The position numbers and the translations under genes are program-made. Positions 16,456 through 25,567 of a stretch of 64,000 bases of DNA are shown here, one piece after another. Within the stretch, counting starts at the first letter, position 1, and each line of letters begins with the position of its first letter. The notes below the pieces were generated by a model, which ran no database searches, was not told the DNA's origin, and saw only the letters and a program-made list of their open reading frames with translations. Source of the stretch: JAMQPK01 sp963761975 (GTDB taxonomy: Bacteria > Acidobacteriota > Vicinamibacteria > Vicinamibacterales > JAMQPK01); the NCBI GenBank assembly GCA_963761975.1, contig CAVXIR010000002.1, positions 248,001-312,000 of the forward strand. Reading direction: 5' to 3'.

Positions 16456-19400
16456 TTAGAACATGAACCGAATCTGCATCTGAATCGACCGCAATGCCTG
16501 CGCGGCGGTCGCGGCGCCGAAGCCGGCCGTTGCGGGCGTCAGGCGTGTGCTGACCAACGTGCCATCGGGGTTGTACTGAGGGTTGCGGCTGGTGATTGGA
16601 TCGCTCGGGTTGTTCAGCTGTAACTGACTCACCCGGGCGTTCAGCACCACGCTATTAAAAAGGTTGAACGCGTCGATGCGGAACTGAAGCTGTCGTGCGC
16701 CTCCGACCCTGATGTTGCGCAACACTGAAAGATCGGTCGTGTGGTCCCAGCAGCCGCTCAACAGGTTGGCGCCGGACTCGCTGCCCGTGCTGTTGTAGGT
16801 TGGTCCCGAAAATGCGGCGACGTTGAACTGCGCGTACGGATTGCTCGAGCATCCCGATCCGGTGTCTCCATTGACGCGTATGCGCGCCGTGTAATTCGGC
16901 GATCCGGTGAGGTTGACGTTCGCACCCGCGGTCTGGTACGTGAAGGTGGCGTCGTACGGCGCCCCAGAACCGGCAGTGAAGACGCCAGACACTTGCCAGT
17001 CGTTGGCAATCGCGCGGATGACGTTCATCGCACCCGTCGAGGGTTCGATGTCGGGAAGATCCCACACGAAATTGCCTTTGATGAGGTGCCGGCGCAGCCC
17101 GACGTTCGACAACAGTTGGTCGTTGGTCTCCTGATAGCTCGCGAGCCCAATCGTGCCGTCGGCGTTGTGCACGAGATGCTGCGGCGAAAGCGTATTGCCT
17201 TCGAACCTCAGTCCGAGCGTCCAGTTCACCCCCGCCTGCCAGCCGTTGCGATAGCGACGGTTGTACGACATCTGAATCGAATCGTAGTTGGTGTGGAACC
17301 GCGGAGACGTGAGCACGATCGGGCCGAGGCCGCGGTAGGGACGCAACAACTCGGTGGCGACGGCCATCGCGCCAGGAACCGTGCTCGGCGTGGCAGTTGG
17401 ATCCTGGTTCTGCGGAAGGTACGCCGCACCGATATCCGGAGCGTTGAGATCGAGCGGATTCTGGCCCGCCGGAGTCGAGATCGAACCGAACGCGATCGAG
17501 TTGTAGTTGTGCGTGCCGACATACGAGACGTCGAGCGACGAGTGACCAGGGGAGCGTCATCTGGATTCCCGCGTTCCACTGAGTCGCCGCGCCGATCTCG
17601 GCGTTGTACTCGTGAATGAGCAGCACCGGAGGTGCCTGCAGCGCAGATGTACCGGCCGCGACGTTTTGCAGCGTCGAGTTGATGACGGTCGAGCCCTGTC
17701 CGGTCGGCGGGTTGCCGATCTGGCCGAAGATCGCATCACCTTGCGGCCGGTCGTAGAAGACGCCCACGCTGCCGCGAATCACCATGCTCTGCGTGCCCGA
17801 GAGATCGTAGGCCGCGCCGATGCGCGGCCCGAAGACGAGCGAGTCTTCCACGTAGTTTTCCTTCGCGATCCCGCGGCCGGCCTGAATGACGCCGTTGGTA
17901 ATCACGCCGGTGTTCGGCACGATGGTGCCGATGGCGAATGACGAGGCGGCGCCAAGGGACTGTCCGTTTCTCGGATCGATCGCCACACGATTGGCAGCAG
18001 GGCACGTCCCACCCGATGTCGAGCAGCCCGGCAGATAAAGGAGCGGCGCCTGGGCCCTCGACCATTGGTCGGGGAAGAAGTTCGATGCCTGCTCCTTGAT
18101 GTCGTACTGCGGTCCGTGGTGCGTGAAACGCATGCCGAGGTCGAGTGTCAGCCTTGGCGTGAGTTTCCAGTTGTCCTGAATGTAGAAGTCTTTGTTGTGG
18201 TAGCGGTAGTCGCCTTCGTACAGCTCGTTTTGCTGCTGGAAGTTCTGGAAGACGCCAATCGCGGCGTTCGCGAACGGGAAGCCGGTATCGAGCGGGTTGT
18301 TGGTGTCGTTCTGGAAGCTGACTCGGCCTTCAAACGGCAGAGCACCCTGAGTGACGGTGCCGAGATTCTGCAGCTTCAAACTGTCTTGTGACTGATAGCC
18401 GACCTTGAACGTATGAGAGCCCCACAACTTGGTGATGCTCACGGCGAGGTCTTTGGTGTTCTGCATGCACAGGAACGTCGGAAAGATCAGACCTGGCGGC
18501 GAGTTGGCGACGCGCCCGTTCCATGTGAAGCTCGGCGCGAGCACGACCCGCCCGTTCTGATAGAACGGTGCGTTCATTTCCTGCAGTACCTTCTCCTGAT
18601 AGGAGCCGGGCGGCACGAGGCCGTTCTGGTACAGGCGCGGGAAATTGGAGAGTCCGACCGTTGCCGGATCCGTTCCTGGACTGCTGATCACGTTGCCGAG
18701 CTGATTTCCCTGCGTCAAACCCCAGGTGCCTTCGAGCACGGTCGAAGAGTTGAGCGTGTAGTTAACAGTGGCTGACGGGACGAGAATGGCTGGAAACTGG
18801 AACACGTTGTCGTTGTACCCGGGAATCGTTCCGGGGTTGGTCTGCACGGTGGCATTCTGACCTGCGTACTTGGCGCTGATGCGCAGCTTCGACGAGGTCT
18901 GGTAGTCAATCCGGACGACATGCTGGTACGTATTGCGATCGCTATCTGGCGCGACGGTCTCCAGGTTGTAGTTGGCTCCTGCCACGTTCACATTCGGCAT
19001 CGGGTAACTCCGCAGAATGTTCATCCCGAGGCCATAGAGCCGATTCTGCGGAATCCTCCCCACGACGCCGCCATCGCGGAAACAGCCGCGGTTATCTGCA
19101 GCCGTGCACGGCAGACCGGTCGATGAATCGCGGATCAGATTGAAGAGCGCTCCGGTGTTGTCGGTCGTCTGCGAGAAGTCTCCCTGGCGCTCGAGCAAGG
19201 TCGGCACTCGGAAGCGATTGACGGCGCCGCCGACCGTGCGCGGCGAAAACTGCTCGGAGTAGAAAAAGAAGAGTTTGTTGCTGCCACCCGGCTTGCCGAC
19301 GGGGCCGCCGATCGTATAACCCCAGTCACGCTCCTTGGCCACGGCCTTGGCGTTGCCGTTCCTGACGTTTTGCCAGCTGTTCGAGTTCCAATCAGAGTTG

Positions 19401-20152
19401 CGCTCGATGTCGTAGACAGATCCGCGGAACTGGTTGGTACCGCTCTTGGTGACGCCCGAGATCTGAATACCTGTCGAGCGCCCGTATTCGGCTTGATATG
19501 CCGACGACACGACCTTCACCTCGGCGATGGCGTCGGCGTTGAGCTCGAGTCCAGGCTGGTTGCCGCCAGTGTTCACCGATGAGATGCCGTCGAGCATGTA
19601 ATTGGTTCTGGCGCCGTCGAGGCGCGCAAACCGATTGGTCCCGGTGCTGATGACGCCAGGCGCAAGCGTGGCAAACTGGCCGAAGTAGCGAAGCGTGATC
19701 GGCAGGTTCTCAACCTGTTCCTTTGCCACGGTGAACGAGCGCTCGCCGGTCTGCGTCTGAATCATCGGCGCATCGCCCGTCACCAGGATGGTTTCGGCCA
19801 GTTCGCCGACTTCTACCGTCATTGCCGGTACAGCCACGCGATCGCCGGGACTGGCCGCAACGCCTTTGCGCTCGGACGTTCTGAAACCGTCCATCGACAC
19901 TCTGACGGTGTACGTGTCACCGGGGACGCTCGAGAACACGAAGTCGCCCGCGTCGTTCGACTGTGTTTCGAACGTGATTCCGCGCGTTTCGCTCACCAGC
20001 GTGATCGTGGCGCCGGGAATCACGCCGCCTTGCGCATCTTTTACGCTGCCGGCGATCGTCGCGGAAGACTGCGCCGACGCGACCGACGTCATGGCCAAGA
20101 CGCCGACGGCGATGACTGCCACTCTCATGCACGCGTACCTGAACATCATCAT
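16456..20152 (-). pseudogene. Oar-like TonB-dependent receptor with one frameshift
   Basis: The intact frame from the ATG at 20152 has a signal peptide, a carboxypeptidase-regulatory domain (SATIAGSVKDAQGGVIPGAT, then DAGDFVFSSVPGDTYTVRVS), a plug region (VENLPITLRYFGQFATLAPG) and most of a large barrel (NAAIGVFQNFQQQNELYEGD). At about 17542 sense is lost after MTLPWS; dropping a single C there gives SSLDVSYVGTHN and the frame that runs to 16456, which ends RSIQMQIRFMF, the standard terminal strand with an aromatic C-terminus. The restored protein would be about 1231 residues, normal for this group, which imports large substrates across the outer membrane with TonB energy. It may be a real mutation or an assembly error. 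Confidence 0.75.
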
Positions 20153-20260
20153 GGTGCCTCCGGATAGAACGCTTCCGCACGAAGACTCGGGCCGACTCGG
20201 GAGATTTGTTGGGAAAGTGGCTAGATGCTGGCATAACTGATGATGTGGATCAAGACAAAG

Positions 20261-20278
20261 CTCCGGTAGGAACCGGAG
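20261..20278 (-). terminator. Possible hairpin after the PPIase gene
   Basis: CTCCGGT-AGGA-ACCGGAG forms a perfect 7-bp stem with a 4-base loop, 40 bases beyond the stop of the minus-strand PPIase gene; on that strand it is followed by CTTTGTCTTG. It also lies in the leader side of the TonB receptor gene, so it could separate the two transcripts. The T tract is weak. Confidence 0.4.
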
Positions 20279-20316
20279 AGAAGATCCAAGAAGTTGTTGC
20301 GGGCTCGAGCCGAGTT

Positions 20317-21432
20317 CTATTTCGCAGCCGGTGTCGCAGCTGCCGGCTGAACGCCCGGCATCTTGCCTCGCGACTCGACAATCTGCCGCGCGAGGTGGTT
20401 GACGACCTGCGCGTCGCCGCGAACAGACGTGAGATACGCGGCGCGCAGCAGTTGGTCCCTGCGCGACTTCAGCCCCTCGGTGATGCGCTCGCGGACGCCC
20501 GGCGTCGATAAGTCGCGCTGCCCAGCCAGCTCGTGTGCAACCACGAGTACGAGGGTGTAAGCGCCGCCCGCGCTCACCACGTTGACCGCGCCCGGCTTCT
20601 TCGTCAACACCGCATCGCGAAGCTGCGGTGGCGTCTGCTTCAGCCTCGATACCGGCACCAGACCCAAATCGCCGCCACGTGGCGCAGACTCAGGATCTTC
20701 GGAATAGTCCATCGCCAGATCGCCGAAGTTGCCGCCGGCCTTGAGGCGTTCCATCAGCATCTTGACTTTGGCCGCTGCGGCCTCTGGAGTTGCCGCATCA
20801 TCCCCGGTACGGTTGGCGATTTGCGGATCTCGCGCCGGTGTGATCACGATCTGCGCGATGTGATACGCCTCTTCCGCGAGGTTGAACTGCGCGCGATTCG
20901 CGATGAAAAAGTCGCTGACCTCCTGTGCCGACACTTCGACCTTCGACCCGACCTCCTGCTCGATCACTTTCTGCGTCACCAGCTCGCGCCTCAGTCCGTC
21001 GCGCATGTCCGCTGCCGTCACGCCGCGTTTAGTCAGCTCCTGCTGAAACGCTTCGTCTGACATATTGGTCTTCGCGTCTGCGAACGCCTTGTCGAGCTCG
21101 GCGTCAGGCACCTCGACTTTCAGCGTGCGCGCCTTCGCCGTCAAAATGTCCTGCAGGATCAGGTCGTTGAGCAGGCTCAGCTTCGCGGCAAGGGTTTCTT
21201 CGTCCGACAGCGGTTGAGAGGCGTCCCGTATGCGCCGATAGGCCCTGTCGACGTCATCGCGCGTAATTTGCCGGCCATCAACGACGGCCCAGACGTTGTC
21301 GGAGACGCGCGCAGCCTGGGGTGCTGGGGACGGGGTCCCGCGGCAGGCGGAAACCAGGAAAGCGGCAACGACGGCGCTGAGCACGATAAACCGGTGGCAG
21401 GGTTCGCGGCGTGACGAGTTCGGAGCAGCCAT
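20317..21432 (-). CDS. Periplasmic peptidyl-prolyl isomerase, SurA/parvulin-like lipoprotein
   Basis: 371 residues. Residues 1-30 carry a lipoprotein signal with LVSAC at about 26-30. The N-terminal chaperone part (VWAVVDGRQITRDDVDRAYR, then KLSLLNDLILQDILTAKART) is the SurA-N type helical fold, and the parvulin domain spans about 185-300: EAYHIAQIVITPARDPQ, LKAGGNFGDLAMDYSEDP, RGGDLGLVPVSRL, AYTLVLVVAHE. Parvulins catalyse prolyl cis-trans isomerisation and escort outer-membrane proteins; the neighbouring TonB receptor is a plausible client. A TACAAT box lies about 13 bases before the start on the minus strand. Confidence 0.85.
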   Translation of the reverse strand: MAAPNSSRREPCHRFIVLSAVVAAFLVSACRGTPSPAPQAARVSDNVWAVVDGRQITRDDVDRAYRRIRDASQPLSDEETLAAKLSLLNDLILQDILTAKARTLKVEVPDAELDKAFADAKTNMSDEAFQQELTKRGVTAADMRDGLRRELVTQKVIEQEVGSKVEVSAQEVSDFFIANRAQFNLAEEAYHIAQIVITPARDPQIANRTGDDAATPEAAAAKVKMLMERLKAGGNFGDLAMDYSEDPESAPRGGDLGLVPVSRLKQTPPQLRDAVLTKKPGAVNVVSAGGAYTLVLVVAHELAGQRDLSTPGVRERITEGLKSRRDQLLRAAYLTSVRGDAQVVNHLARQIVESRGKMPGVQPAAATPAAK

Positions 21433-21591
21433 ATTGGGAATGCATTGTACGCGAGGCGCTCACCGCGCGTCTGGCCGATGAGCCGTGCTGGTCCCTGCCC
21501 CCCTTGAGGTTGACGGGCCACGGGAAGGTTGACGACGTATACGTCCCGTTTCAGGCCCAATTCCAGTTTTCGCCGCCGGTCGCGTCGGGGT

Positions 21592-21729
21592 GCTTCGGCA
21601 GTGCTCAACGCCATTTCCGCCGCGGTTGGCGACGAAGTCTACCGCCGCACTCCGGTGAATGCCGACGGCATTCTCGCGGCGCTCGAGGCAGGTCGTCCGA
21701 TGATGCAGCCGCTCACGGCGAACGTGTAA
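21592..21729 (+). pseudogene. C-terminal remnant of a molybdenum hydroxylase (xanthine dehydrogenase/aldehyde oxidase large subunit)
   Basis: The + strand encodes SAVLNAISAAVGDEVYRRTP followed by VNADGILAALEAG and ends in MMQPLTANV with a TAA at 21727-21729. The pattern AxxNAIxxAxGxxxxxxPxxxxxIxxAL is the conserved final helix pair of the molybdopterin-binding subunit. Upstream of 21592 the same frame gives Arg/Ser-rich nonsense with no homology to the rest of the enzyme, and the divergent PPIase gene begins only 160 bases away. The other roughly 700 codons are missing. Confidence 0.5.
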
Positions 21730-21735
21730 GCACGT

Positions 21736-21880
21736 ATTGGTAGATCCGCAGATTGGTAGATTGGTAGATTCGAGCATTCTGATTTCCAATCTACCAATTT
21801 CGAATCTGCGAATCTATCAATCGATTTTCTAATCTGCCAATCAATCTACGAATCTAGCAATCTGCGAATCTGCGAATTCG
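21736..21880. repeat. Intergenic inverted word-array (TTGGTAGAT/ATCTACCAA type)
   Basis: A 145-base, locally AT-rich island. The left part is ATTGGTAGATCCGCAGATTG then GTAGATTGGTAGATTCG; the right part is CCAATCTACCAATTTCG and then a run of AATCTGCGAATCT, AATCTATCAATCG, AATCTGCCAATCAATCTACG and AATCTAGCAATCTGCG. Left words are reverse complements of right words, giving a long imperfect hairpin. It separates the hydroxylase remnant from the 3' end of the kdpE-like gene. Confidence 0.75.
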
Positions 21881-21881
21881 G

Positions 21882-22568
21882 TTATCCAGGATCCACAAAC
21901 CGATAACCTACCCACGGCTCGGTCACGATGTACCGGGGACGAGAAGGATCCAGCTCGATCTTTCTGCGCAATGATGCGAGGAGGACTCGAAGATGCTCGG
22001 GCTGATCGACCGCCTGTGGACCCCAGATGGCTTTCAAAATGACGCGGTGGGTCAGCACGCGACCCGGATGCTGCGCGAAGAACACGAGCAATTCGAACTC
22101 TTTCGGCGTGAGTCGAATCTTCTCGTCGCCGCGGCCGACCGTCCGCCGATCGCGATCGATCACCAAATCTCCGCGGATGATCGGCCCTGTAATCGGCCGT
22201 GCGGCTTCAACTCGACGAAGCGCCACGCGGATTCGTGCCAGCAACTCCTCCGCGCCGAATGGTTTCGTCACGTAGTCATCGGCACCCGCGTCGAGTGCGG
22301 CGACCTTGTCGGCTTCTGCGCCGCGCGCCGACAGCACGATGATGGGCGTCGACCGTCCGTCCCTGAGCAACCGGCAGACGTCGCCACCGTCGAGGTCTGG
22401 CAGCCCCAGATCGAGCACGATGAGATCTGGTTCGACGTGTTCCACGCTGTCGAGGCACGCCTTCCCGGATGTCGCCGTCGACACGTCATAGCCGCGCGAG
22501 CGCAGCAGTGGCGTCACGGTCGCGAGTATGGACGGTTCATCGTCAACGATCAGCACACGTGAGGGCAT
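21882..22568 (-). CDS. kdpE: OmpR-family response regulator, KdpE-like
   Basis: 228 residues. The receiver domain has RVLIVDDEPSILATVTPLL with the acidic pair, the phosphoryl acceptor Asp in DLIVLDLGLPDLDGGDV (about 55), the conserved Thr/Ser in IIVLSARGAEADKVAALDAG and Lys in DDYVTKPFGAEELLARI. The C-terminal winged helix contains IRLTPKEFELLVFFAQHPGR and HLRVLLASLRRKIELDPSRP, ending IVTEPWVGYRFVDPG, closest to KdpE. The start lies three bases from the kinase stop, so kinase and regulator form one operon. Genes for the K+ pump KdpFABC are not present in this window. Confidence 0.85.
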   Translation of the reverse strand: MPSRVLIVDDEPSILATVTPLLRSRGYDVSTATSGKACLDSVEHVEPDLIVLDLGLPDLDGGDVCRLLRDGRSTPIIVLSARGAEADKVAALDAGADDYVTKPFGAEELLARIRVALRRVEAARPITGPIIRGDLVIDRDRRTVGRGDEKIRLTPKEFELLVFFAQHPGRVLTHRVILKAIWGPQAVDQPEHLRVLLASLRRKIELDPSRPRYIVTEPWVGYRFVDPG

Positions 22569-22571
22569 GAG

Positions 22572-24056
22572 CTAAGTCACATCAGCATCGAGCACGCGGA
22601 CCGGCGACGGAATCACAATGCTGAACTGCGCCCCGCCAGAAGCCACGTTCTCGCACCAGACGCGTCCACCCTCGGCAGTGACCAACCCTCGGGTGATGGC
22701 CAGGCCGAGCCCGGTCCCCATAGCATGCCTTGTCTTCTCCCCGCGATAAAACGGCTCGAACAAGTGATCCAGATCGGACGCCTCGACACCAGGTCCGTGG
22801 TCTTGCACGACAAAATGTGCACCGTCCCCGTTGGTCCACGCACGGACCGCAATGGGCGAGTCTGCCGGCGAATATCGCGCCGCGTTTTCGAGGACGTGCG
22901 AGAGCGCGGTTGACGCCAGACGGGGATCAACCTGGATTTCGCTCAGGCTGTCGGCGTCGACGCGAAGCGTTCGCTCCGCAAGCGCGGGTCCGACATACGC
23001 GACGGCAGCATCGACGACATCCGCCGGCGACACCCATTGCCGCTGCGGGTTCAGGGCGGCGGCATCGATGCGCGCCATGTCGAGAATGTCCTGGAACAGA
23101 CGGATGAGGCGATCGAGCTCGTGAAGCGCCACCTGCGCCTGTGTGCGGCGTTCGTCCGGCGGCAGCGTGAGATCTTGCAGGTTCGTCACGGCGACACGCA
23201 CCGAGGTCACCGGTGTTCGAAGATCGTGGCTGAACGACGCGAGAAGCGCCGATGCCAGATCGGCACGATGCCGCACCGCCTCAGATTTCTTGCGCTCGGC
23301 GAGAAAGTGGGTGCGTTCGATCGCGATCGCCACAACGCCGCCAAGGGCATCAAGCGCCCCTGCGTCCAGCTGAGATCGACCGGTCGCCAGCACGCCCACC
23401 GACTTCGTGCCGACGCGCAGCAGAACGAGCGAGGCCTCTCGCCCTCCGTCGGCGACCACGACGTGGCCGCCGGTTGTCCGTGCAAACGCTTGATCCAACT
23501 GGTCAGGTGATGGTTCCACCGGTCGCGTTCCGCCCTGATGGAGATCCCATCCGGTCGCCGCCGGCAGGCAGATCGCGATCCCGTCGAGCTCGAAGCGTTG
23601 TGCCGCGTAACGCGCGACGTCGGCGATTGCACTGTCGCTATCTGATGTGAGCAGGATGTCGCGGCTGAGATCGAACAGTCGTGTGACTTCAAGTTTGCGC
23701 GCCAGCGCCTCTTTGGCCTGCTGCCGGGCAGCCGCGGAAAGTTGGCTCGCGATGATCGCGACGCTGACGAAAACAAACAGCGGTACCAGGTTGTCGGGGT
23801 CGGCAATCGCCCACGAGTTCAGCGGGGGTAGCAGGAAATAATCGAACACCAGCGTCGTCGCGAATGAGATGGCAATCGACACGCGGAGGCGCGCAGCGGT
23901 CGACGTGATGAGCACGACGAGCAGGAGAACGAGGGCCGCGACCGTTGGATTCGGCCGCGTCTGGATTGCACGCAGTGCGGTGCTCGTCACCGCGATTGCG
24001 GACAGCCCCACGAGCGCAGCAATAACGTCGCGCCTCGACTGTTCCATTGTGGACAT
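22572..24056 (-). CDS. Sensor histidine kinase, KdpD-like, without the N-terminal KdpD/Usp domains
   Basis: 494 residues. The N-terminus contains four hydrophobic helices of the DUF4118 sensor (VAALVLLLVVLITSTAARLR, SIAISFATTLVFDYFLLPP, LVPLFVFVSVAIIASQLSAA), then a GAF-like segment (about 150-265). The kinase core has the H-box ASFSHDLRTPVTSVRVAV with the phospho-acceptor His, N-box HVLENAARYSP, and G-boxes VQDHGPGV and GTGLGLAITRGLV. Classical KdpD proteins are about 900 residues and begin with a cytoplasmic KdpD domain plus Usp; both are missing. The signal it senses is therefore uncertain, although DUF4118 is the part linked to K+ or turgor. It precedes kdpE. Confidence 0.85.
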   Translation of the reverse strand: MSTMEQSRRDVIAALVGLSAIAVTSTALRAIQTRPNPTVAALVLLLVVLITSTAARLRVSIAISFATTLVFDYFLLPPLNSWAIADPDNLVPLFVFVSVAIIASQLSAAARQQAKEALARKLEVTRLFDLSRDILLTSDSDSAIADVARYAAQRFELDGIAICLPAATGWDLHQGGTRPVEPSPDQLDQAFARTTGGHVVVADGGREASLVLLRVGTKSVGVLATGRSQLDAGALDALGGVVAIAIERTHFLAERKKSEAVRHRADLASALLASFSHDLRTPVTSVRVAVTNLQDLTLPPDERRTQAQVALHELDRLIRLFQDILDMARIDAAALNPQRQWVSPADVVDAAVAYVGPALAERTLRVDADSLSEIQVDPRLASTALSHVLENAARYSPADSPIAVRAWTNGDGAHFVVQDHGPGVEASDLDHLFEPFYRGEKTRHAMGTGLGLAITRGLVTAEGGRVWCENVASGGAQFSIVIPSPVRVLDADVT

Positions 24057-24209
24057 CCTACTGCAACACCTTGGGGCACGGCAGGTTGCCAGTAGTCCTC
24101 ATCACCACGCGGCACGGGCGGACCGCAGTTTCAGCCACCCATCCAGATTCGGATCGGGGCTCGCTTCGCGTTCTGAGTGTCGGGACAGGTGCCCTTCAAC
24201 CAAATCGGA

Positions 24210-24623
24210 TCAGCGTACTGAGATGGCGACTGTGAGGTTGTTGCGGCACTGTGGAGTCCTTGCGTACGTCAGACGCGTGGAGAGCTTCCTGACCATCATC
24301 AGGCCGAGTCCGCCAAATCCTGCTTCATCGAGCGACGCCGGCACGGCTGGGTCCGGGCGCTCGCGCGGGTCGAATGGCACACCGTTGTCCTCGAACGTCA
24401 GGACGATCTCGTCCCTTGCGAAGTCGATTGTCACCTCGATGTCCTCGCTCGAGGATGCGTGACGGATGATGTTGGTGGCGATTTCCTCGAAGGCGAGCTC
24501 GACGTTATGGCGGGGTTCGCCGTCCAGCCGCCGCGTATCGAGGAGGTCCCGCAGCTCGCAGGCCGCGGCCTCGAATCCGGCGCTCGTTCCAGGAAACCGC
24601 AGGACGTGCTGGCCTTTGGGCAT
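24210..24623 (-). CDS. Anti-sigma-factor-type serine kinase (RsbW/HATPase_c_2)
   Basis: 137 residues from the ATG at 24623 (MPKGQHVLRFPG). A longer frame to 24713 would overlap the STAS gene. The protein is a single GHKL ATPase: N-box LAFEEIATNIIRHAS (about 50-64), IVLTFEDNGVPFDPRERPD with the DxGxxF motif, and GLGLMMVRKLSTRLTYAR as the ATP lid. RsbW-like kinases bind a sigma factor or phosphorylate STAS antagonists in the cytoplasm. It follows the STAS gene by 19 bases, so the two form a partner-switching module; no sigma-factor gene lies next to it. Confidence 0.8.
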   Translation of the reverse strand: MPKGQHVLRFPGTSAGFEAAACELRDLLDTRRLDGEPRHNVELAFEEIATNIIRHASSSEDIEVTIDFARDEIVLTFEDNGVPFDPRERPDPAVPASLDEAGFGGLGLMMVRKLSTRLTYARTPQCRNNLTVAISVR

Positions 24624-24642
24624 TGGCGGCGAAAGTGCCGGG

Positions 24643-25026
24643 TCAGTTGCGCGGCGACGCCACCGCTGCGAGGGCCTCGGCTTCCGTCGAACAGATCGAA
24701 ACAATCTGTCCAAGCGAGACGATGTCGAACACCTGCGTGACCTGTTCCTGTGCGCCGTACACGGCCAGCGTTGCCTGCCGCATCTGCAAGCCTCGCGCGG
24801 CCGACAGGATCATCCGGAGCCCCAGGGACGAGACGAAGTTGACCTGCGAGAGATCGACGATGGCACTGTTGCCGTGGGGTACGAGGGAGGCCAGGAAGCG
24901 CGTCTCGACGCGATTAACGCCTGGCGTGTCGAGACGCCCGGCGAGCGTGACTTTTACAAGTCGTTCACGTATGGGGCTGATCTCCATCACCACGTCTGAC
25001 CTCCACTCCTGCTGCTCCGTACTCAC
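24643..25026 (-). CDS. STAS-domain anti-sigma-factor antagonist
   Basis: 127 residues. The fold is evident from VKVTLAGRLDTPGVNRVETR and SAIVDLSQVNFVSSLGLRMI (about 55-74), where the Ser-Ser in FVSSLG holds the phosphorylation site typical of SpoIIAA/RsbV proteins; ATLAVYGAQEQVTQVFDIV and the C-terminal helix complete it. When unphosphorylated such proteins sequester the RsbW-like kinase encoded next door. The module probably regulates a stress sigma factor encoded elsewhere. Confidence 0.82.
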   Translation of the reverse strand: MSTEQQEWRSDVVMEISPIRERLVKVTLAGRLDTPGVNRVETRFLASLVPHGNSAIVDLSQVNFVSSLGLRMILSAARGLQMRQATLAVYGAQEQVTQVFDIVSLGQIVSICSTEAEALAAVASPRN

Positions 25027-25077
25027 AATCTACAACCGTCATGCAACAACGACGTTGCGGAAATGTTACAGCCGAGC

Positions 25078-25509
25078 TTACTGCGCTCCGATCTGCCGGA
25101 ACAACCCGGCTTCGTCGAAGATGCCGAACAGGCTCGTCACCTTTCCATTGTCGATGTGGAGAATGACGTTGGCGGCGACCGTGATGGGCCGTTTCGTCGG
25201 AGGCATCCCGAAGAACGCGCCACTGTGGACGCCGTCCAGCACGAAACGGACGGCGACGCGATTCTCAGTGCCGAACACGTCGACGATGGTGTGGTGGATG
25301 CCCTCGAACGCTGCGTAGAACGCCTTCGCGAAGGCCTCGTGGCCGGCGCGGTCCATGGGAGGATGGCCGCCGAGATGGGCGCGGTACTCCGCGGCGCACA
25401 GATCCTCGGCCGGTCCGCCCTGCAGCCGATCCTGCTCGGCAAAGAACCGGCGCGCGAGCGCGCAGTTGGCCTGGACAACGGGTGATTCAGTGTGGGTGGT
25501 CATCATCAT
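25078..25509 (-). CDS. SnoaL-like polyketide cyclase / NTF2-fold protein
   Basis: 143 residues from the first of three consecutive ATG codons (25509, 25506, 25503). The NTF2-like cone is seen from NCALARRFFAEQDRLQGGP and AFAKAFYAAFEGIHHTIVDV, NRVAVRFVLDGVHSGAFFGM, ILHIDNGKVTSLFGIFDE. SnoaL proteins act on small hydrophobic molecules or simply bind them. It is divergent from a MarR regulator across a 58-base interval with a clear operator, so it is very likely repressed by that regulator. There is no recognisable Shine-Dalgarno before the ATG triplet. Confidence 0.8.
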   Translation of the reverse strand: MMMTTHTESPVVQANCALARRFFAEQDRLQGGPAEDLCAAEYRAHLGGHPPMDRAGHEAFAKAFYAAFEGIHHTIVDVFGTENRVAVRFVLDGVHSGAFFGMPPTKRPITVAANVILHIDNGKVTSLFGIFDEAGLFRQIGAQ

Positions 25510-25515
25510 GCTAAA

Positions 25516-25534
25516 TAGGAAACTATCCTTCCTA
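25516..25534. promoter_or_regulatory. Operator with overlapping divergent promoters
   Basis: TAGGAAACTATCCTTCCTA is an inverted repeat (TAGGAA/TTCCTA arms, 7-base spacer), the usual size of a MarR-type site. A perfect TATAAT at 25533-25538 overlaps its right edge and can serve the + strand regulator gene. On the minus strand TTGACA (25545-25540) lies 17 bases before the TTTCCT/CTATTT region that precedes the SnoaL start, so the operator sits between -35 and -10 of that promoter. A bound repressor would shut both genes. Confidence 0.65.
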
Positions 25535-25567
25535 TAATTTGTCAAGCATCTTTCGTATTATGGTCAC

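Noticed and set aside
21411..21743. 110-codon plus-strand frame overlapping the hydroxylase remnant
   Set aside because: Its C-terminus is Arg/Ser-rich nonsense in the frame next to the recognisable hydroxylase tail, and its start lies inside the PPIase gene start.
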